Source of the DNA: Pedobacter ginsenosidimutans
GTDB taxonomy: Bacteria; Bacteroidota; Bacteroidia; Sphingobacteriales; Sphingobacteriaceae
Assembly: GCF_001442625.1 (NCBI RefSeq)
Contig: NZ_LMZQ01000006.1
Span: 1 to 64,000 of the forward strand
Reading direction: 5' to 3'
Length of the DNA stretch: 64,000 bases
Part shown: one piece after another, positions 17,410-27,215 of the stretch
How the letters are laid out: every line of letters starts with the position of its first letter
How positions within the stretch are numbered: the stretch's first letter is position 1
Notes under the pieces: generated by a model
What the model saw: only the letters and a program-made list of their open reading frames with translations
Database searches by the model: none
Told to the model about the DNA's origin: nothing
Made by a program: the position numbers and the translations under genes

Positions 17410-17919
17410 TTATTTATTTTGTTGTTGGCGGAATGATTCCCTTCTAAATTCCCTTGCGCTCATACCGGTCATTTCTTTAAAGAAGCGGCTAAACCGTCCG
17501 GAGCTTTTAAAGCCGGTCAGGTAGGCGATTTCTTTGATGATTTTAGTTCTGTCCTGTAGCATTTCCCGGCTTGCCTTTAATCTGCGGTCCAGGATCAACT
17601 GGTATACGGTTTGGCCAAGTGCAAAACTGGTCAGCCTGTTTAGTGTTCTGGGTTTGATGTTTAACTGTTCGCTATAGAAGCTCACTTTTTTATCGGTTGC
17701 ATAATGGCTTTCGATTAATCCGGTTAATTTTTCCAGTTGTTTGTAATCCCAAAAATCGCATTCCCTTTTTCTGGTTACTTCGGCCTTTGCAGGTCTAACG
17801 GCCAGTTTGGCAAGGGTAAATTCCTGTCTGGATTTTAGCCTACGGTTAAGCAGCGTCAGATCGGTATCGTTTTGATCTAAATGAGATGGCTGGTGGATAT
17901 GTAGAGTCTGGTTTTCCAT
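17410..17919 (-). CDS. AraC-family regulator
   Basis: Short AraC/XylS-type protein of 169 residues. The C-terminal two-HTH domain covers about 70-163, with VSFYSEQLNIKPRTLNRL as the first HTH and IIKEIAYLTGFKSSGRFSRFFKEMTGMSAREFR as the second; the FSRFFKEMTGMSAREFRR end is a clear family signature. The N-terminal 60 residues are too short for a normal cupin sensor, so it may lack an own ligand domain or work with a partner. Its ATG overlaps the TAA stop of the upstream hydrolase gene (TAATG), indicating translational coupling. Confidence 0.85.
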   Translation of the reverse strand: MENQTLHIHQPSHLDQNDTDLTLLNRRLKSRQEFTLAKLAVRPAKAEVTRKRECDFWDYKQLEKLTGLIESHYATDKKVSFYSEQLNIKPRTLNRLTSFALGQTVYQLILDRRLKASREMLQDRTKIIKEIAYLTGFKSSGRFSRFFKEMTGMSAREFRRESFRQQQNK

Positions 17920-18722
17920 TATACCAATTCTTTAGCTGATAATTTTTCGATGAAACCATTGATGATGCCGATATATTCGGGTTTTTCCTTCAGGTCGCCA
18001 TGTCCGCCTGCCAAGATGAACTGTTGTTTGATGGTTGATCCAAGGCGGTTTAATATCCTTTCGGCGTGATCTGGTGTGATGATGTGATCTGATAAGCCAT
18101 GGATGACGAGGGCGGGCATAAAGATGTCTTTTGCTTTTTCCGCATTGTTGAGCGGAAATGCGGGGCAGAGTCCAGCGGAAAATTCCATTTCATTAATGGA
18201 GGAATAACCGCTTTCCATGATCACGGCTTTTGCTGGTTTACAGGTGGCCAGGTGAGCTACCATCGCTGCACCCATGGAGTAACCGTATAGGATGATCTGA
18301 TCAGGATGGTAACCGAGGAACGCTGCAAACTCGTAGACTTTTTCGGCATCTGAGTACAACAGTTCTTCTCCTGTTATTTCACCACCGGATTTACCGAAGC
18401 TACGGTAATCGGTAACCAGGATGTTATATCCCCAGTCGAACACCATGGCATGGTTATCCAAGAAATTCTGGAGGTTCTTTGCATTACCCTGAAAATAAAT
18501 CATTAAATATTTATTTGTGGGTTTTTCGTATAGAAGTCCGTTCAGGGTAATGTCTTTTTCAACTGGCACAAATATTTCTATGGTAAATTGGGGCAATACA
18601 AATTCGTATTCCGGTTCAAGTTTTATGGGTTCAAAAATTATGGCAGTTTGTTCCTGTATGTTTGGTGATATCATTTCGTTTTTTTTAAGTAATGATGTTC
18701 TGTCGAACAATGGCCTGGGCAT
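17919..18722 (-). CDS. Alpha/beta hydrolase
   Basis: Serine hydrolase of 267 residues. The nucleophile elbow is GYSMG with S149, the acid is D212 in GLSDHII, and the base is H241 in AGGHGDL, so the triad is complete. FQGNAKN near 77-83 supplies the oxyanion region, and the overall pattern resembles BAAT/bem46-like esterases. No signal peptide. Translation could also start at the internal ATG at 18674 (MISPNI). It is coupled to the AraC gene by an overlapping stop/start. Substrate unknown; an ester or acyl compound is likely. Confidence 0.8.
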   Translation of the reverse strand: MPRPLFDRTSLLKKNEMISPNIQEQTAIIFEPIKLEPEYEFVLPQFTIEIFVPVEKDITLNGLLYEKPTNKYLMIYFQGNAKNLQNFLDNHAMVFDWGYNILVTDYRSFGKSGGEITGEELLYSDAEKVYEFAAFLGYHPDQIILYGYSMGAAMVAHLATCKPAKAVIMESGYSSINEMEFSAGLCPAFPLNNAEKAKDIFMPALVIHGLSDHIITPDHAERILNRLGSTIKQQFILAGGHGDLKEKPEYIGIINGFIEKLSAKELV

Positions 18723-19041
18723 TGTTGCCCGAAGCCGATCATTACAACGTATCTTTTTTTATTGCACAACTTAATAGAGTATTTGGACAGGTAATTTTTA
18801 CCACGTTTTTAATGGTTTTTTCATTTACTAAAAAGGGGCGGCTATCCAGCTTCACCCCATTTCCAATTAACTAACTATTCTTATTCTACTTCTACCTAGT
18901 AGCTCTTTTACCTGTTGGCCATTATAAATTGACCGCGGACCCGCCATCCAGCGGGCCCCGATCAGAAAACCAAAGACTAAATGTCTTTACTCAACTAAAA
19001 AACCATAATGGCTATGGTATTATCTTGATTCTTTTCAGCCT
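18723..19041. other. Intergenic region with GC-rich hairpin
   Basis: 319 bp between two leftward transcription units. At 18939-18961 GGACCCGC and GCGGGCCC form a short GC-rich stem, stronger as minus-strand RNA (G-U wobble instead of A-C), so it may be the terminator for the galM end of the upstream unit. The rest should contain the hydrolase promoter. No ORF is credible. Confidence 0.4.
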
Positions 19042-20163
19042 TTATTTAGCTGCTGAAAAGGTGTATATACTTGTACTTTTGTAAACCTGCCCCGGTCTTA
19101 AAACCGTATTTGGAAAGTTTGGGTGGTTTGGGCTGTCCGGGAAATGTTGTGTTTCCAGACAGAATGCGGTTCTGAAATCATCTAATCCCGTACGCAGTTT
19201 GTTTTTGCTTTGCATAAAATTGCCTGAATAAAACTGGAGGCCTGGTTCAGTGGTATAAACTTCCATGGTGATTCCTGATAAATCTCCGGTGACTACGGCT
19301 GCTGGCATCATTTTGCTAGGGTTTAACACGTAGTTGTGGTCATATCCTTTACCGAATTTTAACTGCTGATTATCTGCGTTGATCCGGCTTCCGATTTTTT
19401 CAGAAATCCTGAAATCAAATGGTGTTCCCTTTACGCTGGCAAGTGCTCCAGTTGGAATGAGTGTACTGCCTACAGGAGTGTAGCCGTTGGCATTGATCAT
19501 TAAATTGTGGCTTAATATGCTGCCTGCACCGTTCAGGTTGAAAAATGCATGATTGGTGAGGTTAACAATGGTTGGCTCGTCTGTGGATGCAGAATATTCC
19601 AGTTCCAGGTGATTATCGTGGGTTAGCGTGTAGGTTACCATGGCATTTAACTTTCCTGGGAATCCTTCTTCGCCTGCCTTACTTGTATATTTTAATACTA
19701 GCACGGAATCGCCTATTCTCTTGGCATCCCAAACTCTGTACTGAAATCCCTGTTTTCCGCCATGCAGTGCGTTTGGACCATTATTGGGGATGATCTGATA
19801 GGCTTTGCCATCGATGCTGAATTTGCCTTTAGCAATACGGTTGCCGTATCTTCCGATGGTGGCACCAAAGTAAGGCTCGCTGCTGTCTTTATATCCATCC
19901 AGATCATTAAATCCTACCACTACATCAACGGTATCTCCTTTTGCGTTTGGAACGAGCAGGGATACAAGCCTGCCACCGTAGTTGGTGATGGCTGCTTTCA
20001 TGCCCTGTTTATTTTTAAGGATAAACAGATCGGTATGTTTTCCGTCGATTTCCTGCTGGAAGTTTTCAGCGGAAGGGATTTGACCTGGCAGGGTTGTTTT
20101 TGTTGGTTTGCATCCAGCTGCGAGGATGAGCAGAAGGATTGGCAGGGAAGATTTGATTTTCAT
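19042..20163 (-). CDS. galM: Aldose 1-epimerase lipoprotein (GalM)
   Basis: Galactose mutarotase of 373 residues that interconverts alpha and beta anomers of aldoses. It has a lipoprotein signal peptide with lipobox LAAGC, C18 being the modified residue, so it is periplasmic and membrane tethered. Active-site residues are visible: H134 in NALHGG, H205 in NLTNHAFFNLNG and catalytic E337 in FCLETQHFPDSPNHP. It follows a GH2 enzyme and an M16 peptidase on the same strand; together with GH2 it points to beta-galactoside use. A CTTTTCAGC/GCTGAAAAG inverted repeat (19031-19060) overlaps its stop. Confidence 0.93.
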   Translation of the reverse strand: MKIKSSLPILLLILAAGCKPTKTTLPGQIPSAENFQQEIDGKHTDLFILKNKQGMKAAITNYGGRLVSLLVPNAKGDTVDVVVGFNDLDGYKDSSEPYFGATIGRYGNRIAKGKFSIDGKAYQIIPNNGPNALHGGKQGFQYRVWDAKRIGDSVLVLKYTSKAGEEGFPGKLNAMVTYTLTHDNHLELEYSASTDEPTIVNLTNHAFFNLNGAGSILSHNLMINANGYTPVGSTLIPTGALASVKGTPFDFRISEKIGSRINADNQQLKFGKGYDHNYVLNPSKMMPAAVVTGDLSGITMEVYTTEPGLQFYSGNFMQSKNKLRTGLDDFRTAFCLETQHFPDSPNHPNFPNTVLRPGQVYKSTSIYTFSAAK

Positions 20164-20174
20164 GGTATTTTGAG

Positions 20175-20558
20175 TTAATTATATTTTAATGCAGATTGAT
20201 CCATGATTGCGGTGCTATGTTCCATGATCACAATGCGGTCAATGAGTTCAGAAAGTCCTAGTGCAATGGAGGTATAGATTTCGGTTAGGAAATCGCTACT
20301 AGGATTTAGGCCTTTCAGCTCGGTATTGTACTGATCGAGTTTAGATACTTCTGCAAGCAGGAATTCTGCTTCTCTTTTGTGAAAGGCTAACAGATAGGGA
20401 TATCCGTTAATCTTTTCATTCCATTTCCAGCTGATGCTAAGGTTGATCCGTTTAAATTCTGTTTCCAGAAAATGAAAATTAGCTTTGCCTGGAGTGAATG
20501 TCACTTGCCGCTTTAGATCGTAGATCAGCATGCCGATACTGCATAAATCATTTTGCAT
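20175..20558 (-). CDS. Hypothetical protein, 127 aa
   Basis: Protein of 127 residues without signal peptide or membrane segment, mostly helical by pattern. It is 11 bp upstream of galM and 34 bp downstream of the M16 peptidase gene, so it belongs to their operon. I do not recognise a family and see no catalytic motif. Confidence 0.55.
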   Translation of the reverse strand: MQNDLCSIGMLIYDLKRQVTFTPGKANFHFLETEFKRINLSISWKWNEKINGYPYLLAFHKREAEFLLAEVSKLDQYNTELKGLNPSSDFLTEIYTSIALGLSELIDRIVIMEHSTAIMDQSALKYN

Positions 20559-20592
20559 GTTAACTTGTGATGACTTTATCTTTATTTATACA

Positions 20593-23391
20593 CTATTCTT
20601 TTGGAAGCAAGACCAACCGGACATAATTATCTTCGTTAAAAAAGGTTTTGGCAGCCTGTTGTAAGGTAGCTGTATCGAGTTTTTCTATTGCTTCGTTCAG
20701 TTTTAAGAAGCTTAGAGGATCTTCCTGGTTTAAATATTGACCAGATATATAGTTCAACCAGAAACCATTGTCTTTAGCAGCCAGTTCGTTTTGTCGGAGT
20801 TCTTCCGCTTTGAATTTCTGGAGATCAACAGCTGAAATACCGTTTTCTTTAAGTTTCCTGATTTCGTCTAAGGTGGCAGAGATCAGTTTTTCGACATTTG
20901 CTGGAGCGCAACCAAAACCAACGGTGAAACTGTATCTTGCTGTTGGGTATTTGTTATTGCTCATTTGAGCACTTGGCGTATATACGCCTCCTTCTGTTTC
21001 TCTCAGTCGCTCAGTTAACCGGTATTGCAGGATTTCCTGAAGTGCATTTAAAGACAGGTTATTTTTAGGATTAAATTCATAATTCCCGCTGAATACCATA
21101 CGCACGGTAGCTTTATCTTCTTTACCTGCATTTACTGTTTTGGCAATTTTTCCAGAAGGTATATGTATGCCCAAATCTTTAGCACTTTCGGTGAAGCCGG
21201 ATGATGGCAGCGAACCGATATATTGTTCCGCATAGGATTTTAGGCTATCGCTATTGATATTCCCCACAAAAAAGAAGGTGAAATCTCCTGCATTCGCAAA
21301 ACGTTCTTTATAGATCTGGACTGCTTTATCAAGTTCTATGGATTTTAGTTTATCCAGCGTTGGTCCGGTTCTTCTTGGATTATAGCCGCCCAGTACCGCG
21401 GAAACGGTATCTGAGAAAATTGCATCCGGGTCGGTATAACGATTGGCGATTCTTTCGGCTGAGTTTCTGATGATCTTGGCGAATAGCGCTGTATCTTTTC
21501 TTGGAGAAGTGAAGTATAAGTGTAGCAGTTCCATTGCAGTATGCAGATCTTTAACGGATGATCCGCCTTGAAGTCCTTCTACCCTATCTGAAATAAATGG
21601 TTGAATGGATACCTGTTTTCCGTTTAGGATTTTGGGTAAAGAAATGTTGTCATATTCACCAAGTCCAAAACTAGCAACGATACCCGCAGCATTGGCGGCT
21701 GATTCATAATCCTGGTTATTATAAAGGGAAGTTCCACCCGGACTTAAAGCCAAAAACGAAATTTCATCGTGTTTAAAATCGGTTGGTTTCAAAACTATTT
21801 TAGCGCCATTACTTAACATCCACTCCATTACGCCGATTTCTGGGATTCGTTTTTCTGATACAATTTTTCCTTTTGGTGGGAGATTGGTGATTAGTCCGTT
21901 ACTAAAAGTTGTTTCGGTGTATGGTTTGATGGTGGCGTTTTCTACGGTGTTTATCCAACCATCTACTTCATTTTTTACCGGCATTATGGTTTTTTCACTC
22001 TCAGGACCTGTAATGATGATGTCGCGATCGGTTGCTTTGAGGAACATTTTGGCTGCTGCATTAATTTCAGCGAGGGTTATTCCCGGCAAGATTTCATTTA
22101 CGAGTTTATTTTCGGTCTCAATCCCTGTGGCAGCCTCTCCTTTGAGAAAATGGGTTTTATATTGATCAGCTAAACTTGTTGAACTTTGTTTGTCTTTTTC
22201 TTTTAAAGCAGCTTGCATCTGGGAAAGAAGGGATTGTTTGCTTCTTTGTAGTTCAGTGGCAATAAAACCGTTTCTCTTAATGCCTTCAATGATTGTCCAT
22301 GCAGAAATAAATCCGTTTTTTAGTTGGCATTTTTTGGGTACGAGTTCTATAGATAAGGCATCAAGACCTCCCATCATACTGCCATATCCGCCGGATAGTT
22401 TTAAAAATGGCGCATCTGGCTTTTTAGCGGATTCTGCTAGTCTTGAAGAAAACATGCTGGAGAAGAGGTTGGTGATCAGGCTTTTTCTAAAATCAGCCTC
22501 TGTTTTGTTGATGCGTTCTTTAAACTTGATGCTGATGTCAACAGAAGTTTGAGGGATTTCGCTATCGGTGATGGTTTTGAACTGGTTTTTTCCGGTTAAG
22601 GGGATGGCATAAACTGTTCTTAGTTTGGGTTGAATTGGGTTCTTTAAATCTGAAAATAGTGTTTTGATCTGTGTTTCTATTGCAGTAACATCAATATCTC
22701 CTACAATGATTACGGCTTGCAGGTTTGGTCTGTACCAATCTTTATAAAATGAGCGGATTACAGCTGGCTTGAAGTTTTTTAAGACCTCATCTGTTCCGAT
22801 AGGCAGGCGGTTAACGTATCTGGAGTCATTCAGCACTACCGGTAAGGTCTGGTCCTGTACCCTTTGCTGAGCGCCCATTCTCAGGCGCTTTTCTTCCAAG
22901 ATCACACCACGCTCGCTATTGATTTCCGCGGGGTCTAGGGTCGCATCCTGCGCCCAGTCGCGCAGGATTTGAAGCCCGTGTTTAAGGATATCCGGCTTAT
23001 CGGTTGGTATAGGCAATTGGTATACGGTTTCATCAAAACCTGTATAGGCGTTCAGGTCTGCTCCGAAGCGGATTCCCGAACGTTGCAAGTAATTGATGAG
23101 CTCGTTTTTAGGAAAGTTTTTGGTTCCGTTGAAGCTCATGTGTTCAATAAAATGGGCAAGTCCTTGTTGGTCATCGTTTTCCAGGATTGATCCTGCTTTA
23201 ACGACCAGATATAATGTTGCTCGCTTTTGGGGTTCTGTGTTTTTTCGGATGTAATAGGTAAGCCCATTAGTGAGCCTACCTGTTTTTACCAATTTATCCA
23301 GTGGCAGGGATTGGGCCGATGCTACAGAAGTAATTGCTGTTATTATCAGCGCCAGTCCTTGGCTAATGGTATATTTCAAATTTAATTTCAT
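20593..23391 (-). CDS. M16 family zinc peptidase (insulinase-like)
   Basis: Secreted metallopeptidase of 932 residues. Signal peptide at 1-26 (ending ASA). The inverted zinc motif HFIEH is at 80-84 with H80, E83, H84; the third zinc ligand is probably the Glu in GVILEEKR near residue 166. The architecture is two fused M16 halves (about 35-470 and 500-930), the second inactive, as usual in this family. It lies 6 bp after the GH2 gene, so the two are co-transcribed. Likely periplasmic degradation of peptides. Confidence 0.9.
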   Translation of the reverse strand: MKLNLKYTISQGLALIITAITSVASAQSLPLDKLVKTGRLTNGLTYYIRKNTEPQKRATLYLVVKAGSILENDDQQGLAHFIEHMSFNGTKNFPKNELINYLQRSGIRFGADLNAYTGFDETVYQLPIPTDKPDILKHGLQILRDWAQDATLDPAEINSERGVILEEKRLRMGAQQRVQDQTLPVVLNDSRYVNRLPIGTDEVLKNFKPAVIRSFYKDWYRPNLQAVIIVGDIDVTAIETQIKTLFSDLKNPIQPKLRTVYAIPLTGKNQFKTITDSEIPQTSVDISIKFKERINKTEADFRKSLITNLFSSMFSSRLAESAKKPDAPFLKLSGGYGSMMGGLDALSIELVPKKCQLKNGFISAWTIIEGIKRNGFIATELQRSKQSLLSQMQAALKEKDKQSSTSLADQYKTHFLKGEAATGIETENKLVNEILPGITLAEINAAAKMFLKATDRDIIITGPESEKTIMPVKNEVDGWINTVENATIKPYTETTFSNGLITNLPPKGKIVSEKRIPEIGVMEWMLSNGAKIVLKPTDFKHDEISFLALSPGGTSLYNNQDYESAANAAGIVASFGLGEYDNISLPKILNGKQVSIQPFISDRVEGLQGGSSVKDLHTAMELLHLYFTSPRKDTALFAKIIRNSAERIANRYTDPDAIFSDTVSAVLGGYNPRRTGPTLDKLKSIELDKAVQIYKERFANAGDFTFFFVGNINSDSLKSYAEQYIGSLPSSGFTESAKDLGIHIPSGKIAKTVNAGKEDKATVRMVFSGNYEFNPKNNLSLNALQEILQYRLTERLRETEGGVYTPSAQMSNNKYPTARYSFTVGFGCAPANVEKLISATLDEIRKLKENGISAVDLQKFKAEELRQNELAAKDNGFWLNYISGQYLNQEDPLSFLKLNEAIEKLDTATLQQAAKTFFNEDNYVRLVLLPKE

Positions 23392-23397
23392 TGTTTT

Positions 23398-25767
23398 TTA
23401 GTTGCCGTTATGCTGGTCGATTGCTCCCTGAAACATGCTCTTTTCGTTTTCTGGCAGGTTCTTTCCGTATTTCTCCAGATAAGTTTGGGCGGTCGGCACG
23501 TATTGCCCCCAGTTCTGTTTATTAAAGAATTCTACTGTTTTTGCTCTGAGCAAGATTTCTTCTGCTGGCGTTCCGTACGGTTTAATTTTAGCCTCGATAG
23601 CATCCCAGCTTGCACCATTAGCGATCATGGTTTCCATATCCCCTTTGAAGATCATGGTCATCATGTTTACGGTGTACTGTCGTTCACCTAGGATTCTCTT
23701 GAACTGATCGGCGTTTTCGAGCATTAATTTGAAACCTGCATCTTGAGAGCTTTTGGCGAATTGCGCTACTTCTGCTGCATCCTGGTCAGATAGAGGAGCT
23801 TTATAGGTTGACACCAAAGCTGTGGAAGCCAGTGCTACTCCTGGTTTGTCTCCAGCTTGACTGGCCATCATGCCCAGGCGCTTTAGAAAATATTTATCTC
23901 TTTTTCCTTCGATATATTGTTGAAGTAATACGGAATAAGCCTGGCCGGGTTCGGTGAGGTCTGCATCCTGCGCTGTTACTTCGGGCACATTTGTATTGGC
24001 ATCCGGGTTTAATGCGCTGTGTATTTTTCGAAGTTCAGCGAATGGAATTTTAATGACTTCACGATCATAGGTCATTAATCCGTTCTGCTCTCCCTCTACG
24101 TCGAATGGTTGGGTATAAATAGATCCTGATAAACCTTCTTTTTCAAAAAGTTGCAAGTGCTGTTGCATGATGGTGTATTTGGCTTTTAGTCCGGCTGGTT
24201 TTTCCTGAATGTAACCCCAGGCTGACCCAGTTAACCATTGGTGGTCTGGAATGAAAACACCGATTCCACCAAACTCTCCGCAGATTTGCGCTTTACCTTC
24301 TTGTTTAACTGACATCATTGGATCTGGATAAGCGTGTACATCAGTAATATCTGCTCCCACGTACGCGTTTGGGGATGGTGAGCGTAATTGTTCATTCACG
24401 TACAATAGTTCCCCAGAGTGGCCATTAACTATTCTTGAAGGATCGGTTTGTTTGATCCATTTGGTTAGGCGTTCCTGGTCGTATTGACCCCATTTTTCAT
24501 TAAAGAGTACCCAGGTGGTGATGGATGGGTAGTTGTGCAATTGGGTAAGGATTTCTTTGCTTTGTTTTTCAAATGCTTGTTTGCTACCTTCTGGTAAACC
24601 TTGGTTAGGATTAACCATATCCTGCCATACGAGCATCCCAAGTTTATCAGCATGGTAATACCAGCGTGCCGGTTCTACTTTAATGTGTTTACGGATGGTG
24701 TTAAAACCCATTGCTTTAATGGCTTTGATATCGTAGGCTAACGCTTCATCTGTTGGAGCCGTGTATAGTCCTTCTGGCCAAAAGCCTTGATCTAATGTTC
24801 CCAGGTTGTAGTAGGGTTTATTGTTGAGCATGATGCGGTCTGTTCCCTTATCGTCTTTTCCGATAGAGATTTTGCGCATGCCGAAATAACTTTTTACCTC
24901 ATCATTTCCAAGTTTGGTTGTTAGGTCATATAAGTAAGGATTGCCTGGTGACCAGAGTTTGGCATTTTTTACCGGAACGGTGATAATTGTGTTGCTTGAG
25001 CCTATTATGGTTTTGCCATCAATGGTTAACTGAACTGGAGATTTAACTGCGGAATTAACGGTTATATTTACAACCGATTTATCTATGTCTGGTGTGATAT
25101 TTAAGTTGTGTATCGAATTAGCTGGAACTACTTCCATCCAAACAGTTTGCCAGATACCTGAACTTGGGGTATAGTAGATGTTTTCAGGGCTTGTTACTTG
25201 TTTGCCGTGCGGGCCAACGCCTTGATCTGTTGGATCGAAGACTTTGACGATAATTTCATTCTGGCCTTCTTTGAGGGCCGAGGTCATATCAAAACTGAAT
25301 TCTGTATAGCCACCTTCATGTGTGCCAACTTGTTTCCCGTTGATGTAAACAGTTGCTTCATAATCTACCGCGCCGAAGTTGATTTTTAGTCGTTCTCCAG
25401 CTTTCATCGCAGGTTTAGTAAAACTGCGTTTGTACCATAGGTTTTGCTCTGCACCTAGTCGCTTCTGCACACCAGATAGTGCGGATTCTAATGGATAAGG
25501 CACCATAATCTGCCCTTCATAGGTAGATGGTTTGCTTACATTCTTTGCAGTAATGGCATAATCCCACATTCCGTTAAGATTTGTCCAGTTTGATCGAACC
25601 AATTGTGGTCTAGGATATTCTCTCAAGGCGTTTTCAGGAGACACATCCTTAGCCCAGCGGCTTTGGATTGGAACTTGCTTTTGGGCGTATTTTTGCTGTG
25701 CAATGACATCTTTTGAACAAAGTACAAACAATGCGCCAGCAATAAACAGTGATTTTACTGTCCTCAT
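23398..25767 (-). CDS. Glycoside hydrolase family 2 protein
   Basis: Secreted GH2 enzyme of 789 residues, signal peptide 1-23. Order: jelly-roll sugar-binding domain (about 35-195), immunoglobulin-like domain (about 200-300), TIM barrel (about 305-590), then a helical C-terminal region (about 600-789) not part of standard LacZ. The acid/base Glu is in VLFNEKWGQYD and the nucleophile Glu in ICGEFGGIGVF, so it should be active on a beta-galactoside, beta-glucuronide or beta-mannoside; sequence alone cannot decide. First gene of the GH2-M16-unknown-galM unit. Confidence 0.88.
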   Translation of the reverse strand: MRTVKSLFIAGALFVLCSKDVIAQQKYAQKQVPIQSRWAKDVSPENALREYPRPQLVRSNWTNLNGMWDYAITAKNVSKPSTYEGQIMVPYPLESALSGVQKRLGAEQNLWYKRSFTKPAMKAGERLKINFGAVDYEATVYINGKQVGTHEGGYTEFSFDMTSALKEGQNEIIVKVFDPTDQGVGPHGKQVTSPENIYYTPSSGIWQTVWMEVVPANSIHNLNITPDIDKSVVNITVNSAVKSPVQLTIDGKTIIGSSNTIITVPVKNAKLWSPGNPYLYDLTTKLGNDEVKSYFGMRKISIGKDDKGTDRIMLNNKPYYNLGTLDQGFWPEGLYTAPTDEALAYDIKAIKAMGFNTIRKHIKVEPARWYYHADKLGMLVWQDMVNPNQGLPEGSKQAFEKQSKEILTQLHNYPSITTWVLFNEKWGQYDQERLTKWIKQTDPSRIVNGHSGELLYVNEQLRSPSPNAYVGADITDVHAYPDPMMSVKQEGKAQICGEFGGIGVFIPDHQWLTGSAWGYIQEKPAGLKAKYTIMQQHLQLFEKEGLSGSIYTQPFDVEGEQNGLMTYDREVIKIPFAELRKIHSALNPDANTNVPEVTAQDADLTEPGQAYSVLLQQYIEGKRDKYFLKRLGMMASQAGDKPGVALASTALVSTYKAPLSDQDAAEVAQFAKSSQDAGFKLMLENADQFKRILGERQYTVNMMTMIFKGDMETMIANGASWDAIEAKIKPYGTPAEEILLRAKTVEFFNKQNWGQYVPTAQTYLEKYGKNLPENEKSMFQGAIDQHNGN

Positions 25768-25809
25768 TTTTTTTAGTTTTATTTAGTTTGAAGTCTATTT
25801 AGATTATAG

Positions 25810-26841
25810 CTAAAAGTTTAATTTGAACGTATAGATTACATTATGATAAAGTGCAACAAGGGTTTTATTGTATACCTTAAACGAAACAAGTTTATCTTTA
25901 CCTAGATCAAGGAGGTAAAAACTAAATTCATAATTACCATTTTTGAGATTATATACGTCAATTGTGGAGCTATTACTCCATTCCTCTGGAACTTGATTAT
26001 CGGCCTTTAGGCCAGAACGGATAAACAGATGATCATTATTTGCGCAAGCCTCTTTATTCACAATTAATGGCGGAGCTGACATCGTAAGATCGCCTGTAGA
26101 TCTTATTTTTTTTACTTTGATTTTTGCTATAGTATTGGTATCTATAGTTTTGGCCTTATAACTTTCATTAAGATTTTGATCTGTAACTATAAAGTTGTTG
26201 CTGTAATAGTAGACAAAAGCGATTCTTTTATCTGGAGTTTTAAGCAATATTCCATCATTACTAAATATTTCGTCTCCTTGTTTAGTTGAAATATTTTTTT
26301 CACTTACCAGTCTATTCTGTGTAGAATAAATAGCCAACACATTTTTATTGCTTTTATTTATATATCGAATAACATAGGACGTATCAGTAATAGAAACCAC
26401 AGAGTAGAAAGGAAAAATCTGAGTTGTTTTGGTAAGGATAAGATCCTTAAGCATACCACTCCTGATATTTCCTGCAAAACCTTGAGTCAGAAAGATATTT
26501 TCCGATTCAACTTGTACTTCTGCATCGTCGTAAACATTGAAGTCCTTTAGTGCTCGAATTTTATTTGTATCTGAGTCAAGCGTCTGTAGATCAAATCTTA
26601 ATAATGTGTTCTTACTCTTCTTACTTGACAGATAAACAAATTTTCCATTTGAGCCTGCGATATAAAGATCGGAGTTGGCTATTGATTTAATGGTATCAGC
26701 AGTTATCAGATGAGGAGGAAACTCCCGAACGAAATCATTTTTTCTGTTCTTGGCAACACTGGAATAAAAATAAAGTCCAATCACCATAGAAATAGAAATA
26801 ATAGCGATTGTAAAAAGCTTGGCAATTCGAGATTTTAACAT
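25810..26841 (-). CDS. Membrane-anchored beta-propeller-like protein
   Basis: Protein of 343 residues with an N-terminal membrane anchor (about 8-27) and a long extracytoplasmic part with repeated short beta-strand patterns (for example GKFVYLSSKKSKNTLLRFDL), which suggests a propeller of the kind found in Bacteroidetes 6-bladed proteins. No catalytic motif seen. It is the last gene of the peptide/MauE/thioredoxin group, separated from the Cys-rich peptide gene by a strong hairpin. By position it could be a receptor, chaperone or immunity partner for the peptide; this is inference. Confidence 0.5.
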   Translation of the reverse strand: MLKSRIAKLFTIAIISISMVIGLYFYSSVAKNRKNDFVREFPPHLITADTIKSIANSDLYIAGSNGKFVYLSSKKSKNTLLRFDLQTLDSDTNKIRALKDFNVYDDAEVQVESENIFLTQGFAGNIRSGMLKDLILTKTTQIFPFYSVVSITDTSYVIRYINKSNKNVLAIYSTQNRLVSEKNISTKQGDEIFSNDGILLKTPDKRIAFVYYYSNNFIVTDQNLNESYKAKTIDTNTIAKIKVKKIRSTGDLTMSAPPLIVNKEACANNDHLFIRSGLKADNQVPEEWSNSSTIDVYNLKNGNYEFSFYLLDLGKDKLVSFKVYNKTLVALYHNVIYTFKLNF

Positions 26842-26856
26842 ATACTCTTATAATTT

Positions 26857-26878
26857 CCCAGGAAGGAATCTTCCTGGG
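26857..26878 (-). terminator. Stable hairpin after the Cys-rich peptide gene
   Basis: CCCAGGAAG (26857-26865) and CTTCCTGGG (26870-26878) pair perfectly around a 4-nt loop, 8 bp after the peptide stop and 15 bp before the next gene. With only a weak U-rich tail it may act as a partial terminator or a 3' stabiliser, raising peptide mRNA over the downstream gene. Confidence 0.65.
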
Positions 26879-26886
26879 AGAAATAA

Positions 26887-27162
26887 TTATGGATTAGTGA
26901 TTCTAAGTGGGAAATCACAATTTGAAAATGTTGGATAGGCTGTGACGGTTGCTCCTAAACCTGCCGGTGTTACCGTACAAACAGGTCCACTAAACACCAA
27001 ATTACAAATCGGTTCATTCGTCCTGGCTGTTCCTGTGTTGATACACATTTCATTGAATTTGAATTTGCAAAAATCTCCAAGACGTTTTGAAGCAGAAGAT
27101 CGAGACGAACCAATCATAGATCCACAAATAGCTAATCCCAAGGCAATTGTTTTAATTCTCAT
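26887..27162 (-). CDS. Small Cys-rich secreted peptide, 91 aa
   Basis: Precursor of 91 residues with a Sec-type signal peptide (about 1-24: positive start, hydrophobic core, small residues) and a mature part with five cysteines at 32, 40, 53, 62 and 82, plus C13 in the signal. Proline, glycine and threonine are abundant, typical of a disulfide-held extracellular peptide. It resembles the small proteins (DUF6520-type) that accompany MauE-like genes in Bacteroidetes; their function is not established. It is followed by a hairpin, preceded by the MauE-like gene 53 bp away, and sits in a locus with a thioredoxin, a peptidase and SusCD. Confidence 0.6.
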   Translation of the reverse strand: MRIKTIALGLAICGSMIGSSRSSASKRLGDFCKFKFNEMCINTGTARTNEPICNLVFSGPVCTVTPAGLGATVTAYPTFSNCDFPLRITNP

Positions 27163-27215
27163 AATTTATTTTTATTAAGTTAGAACCTACTCTATTTAGG
27201 GTTTTCGGTTTACCC

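Noticed and set aside
23398..25767. Naming the GH2 enzyme lacZ
   Set aside because: GH2 covers several specificities and the C-terminal helical region differs from LacZ, so no symbol is given.
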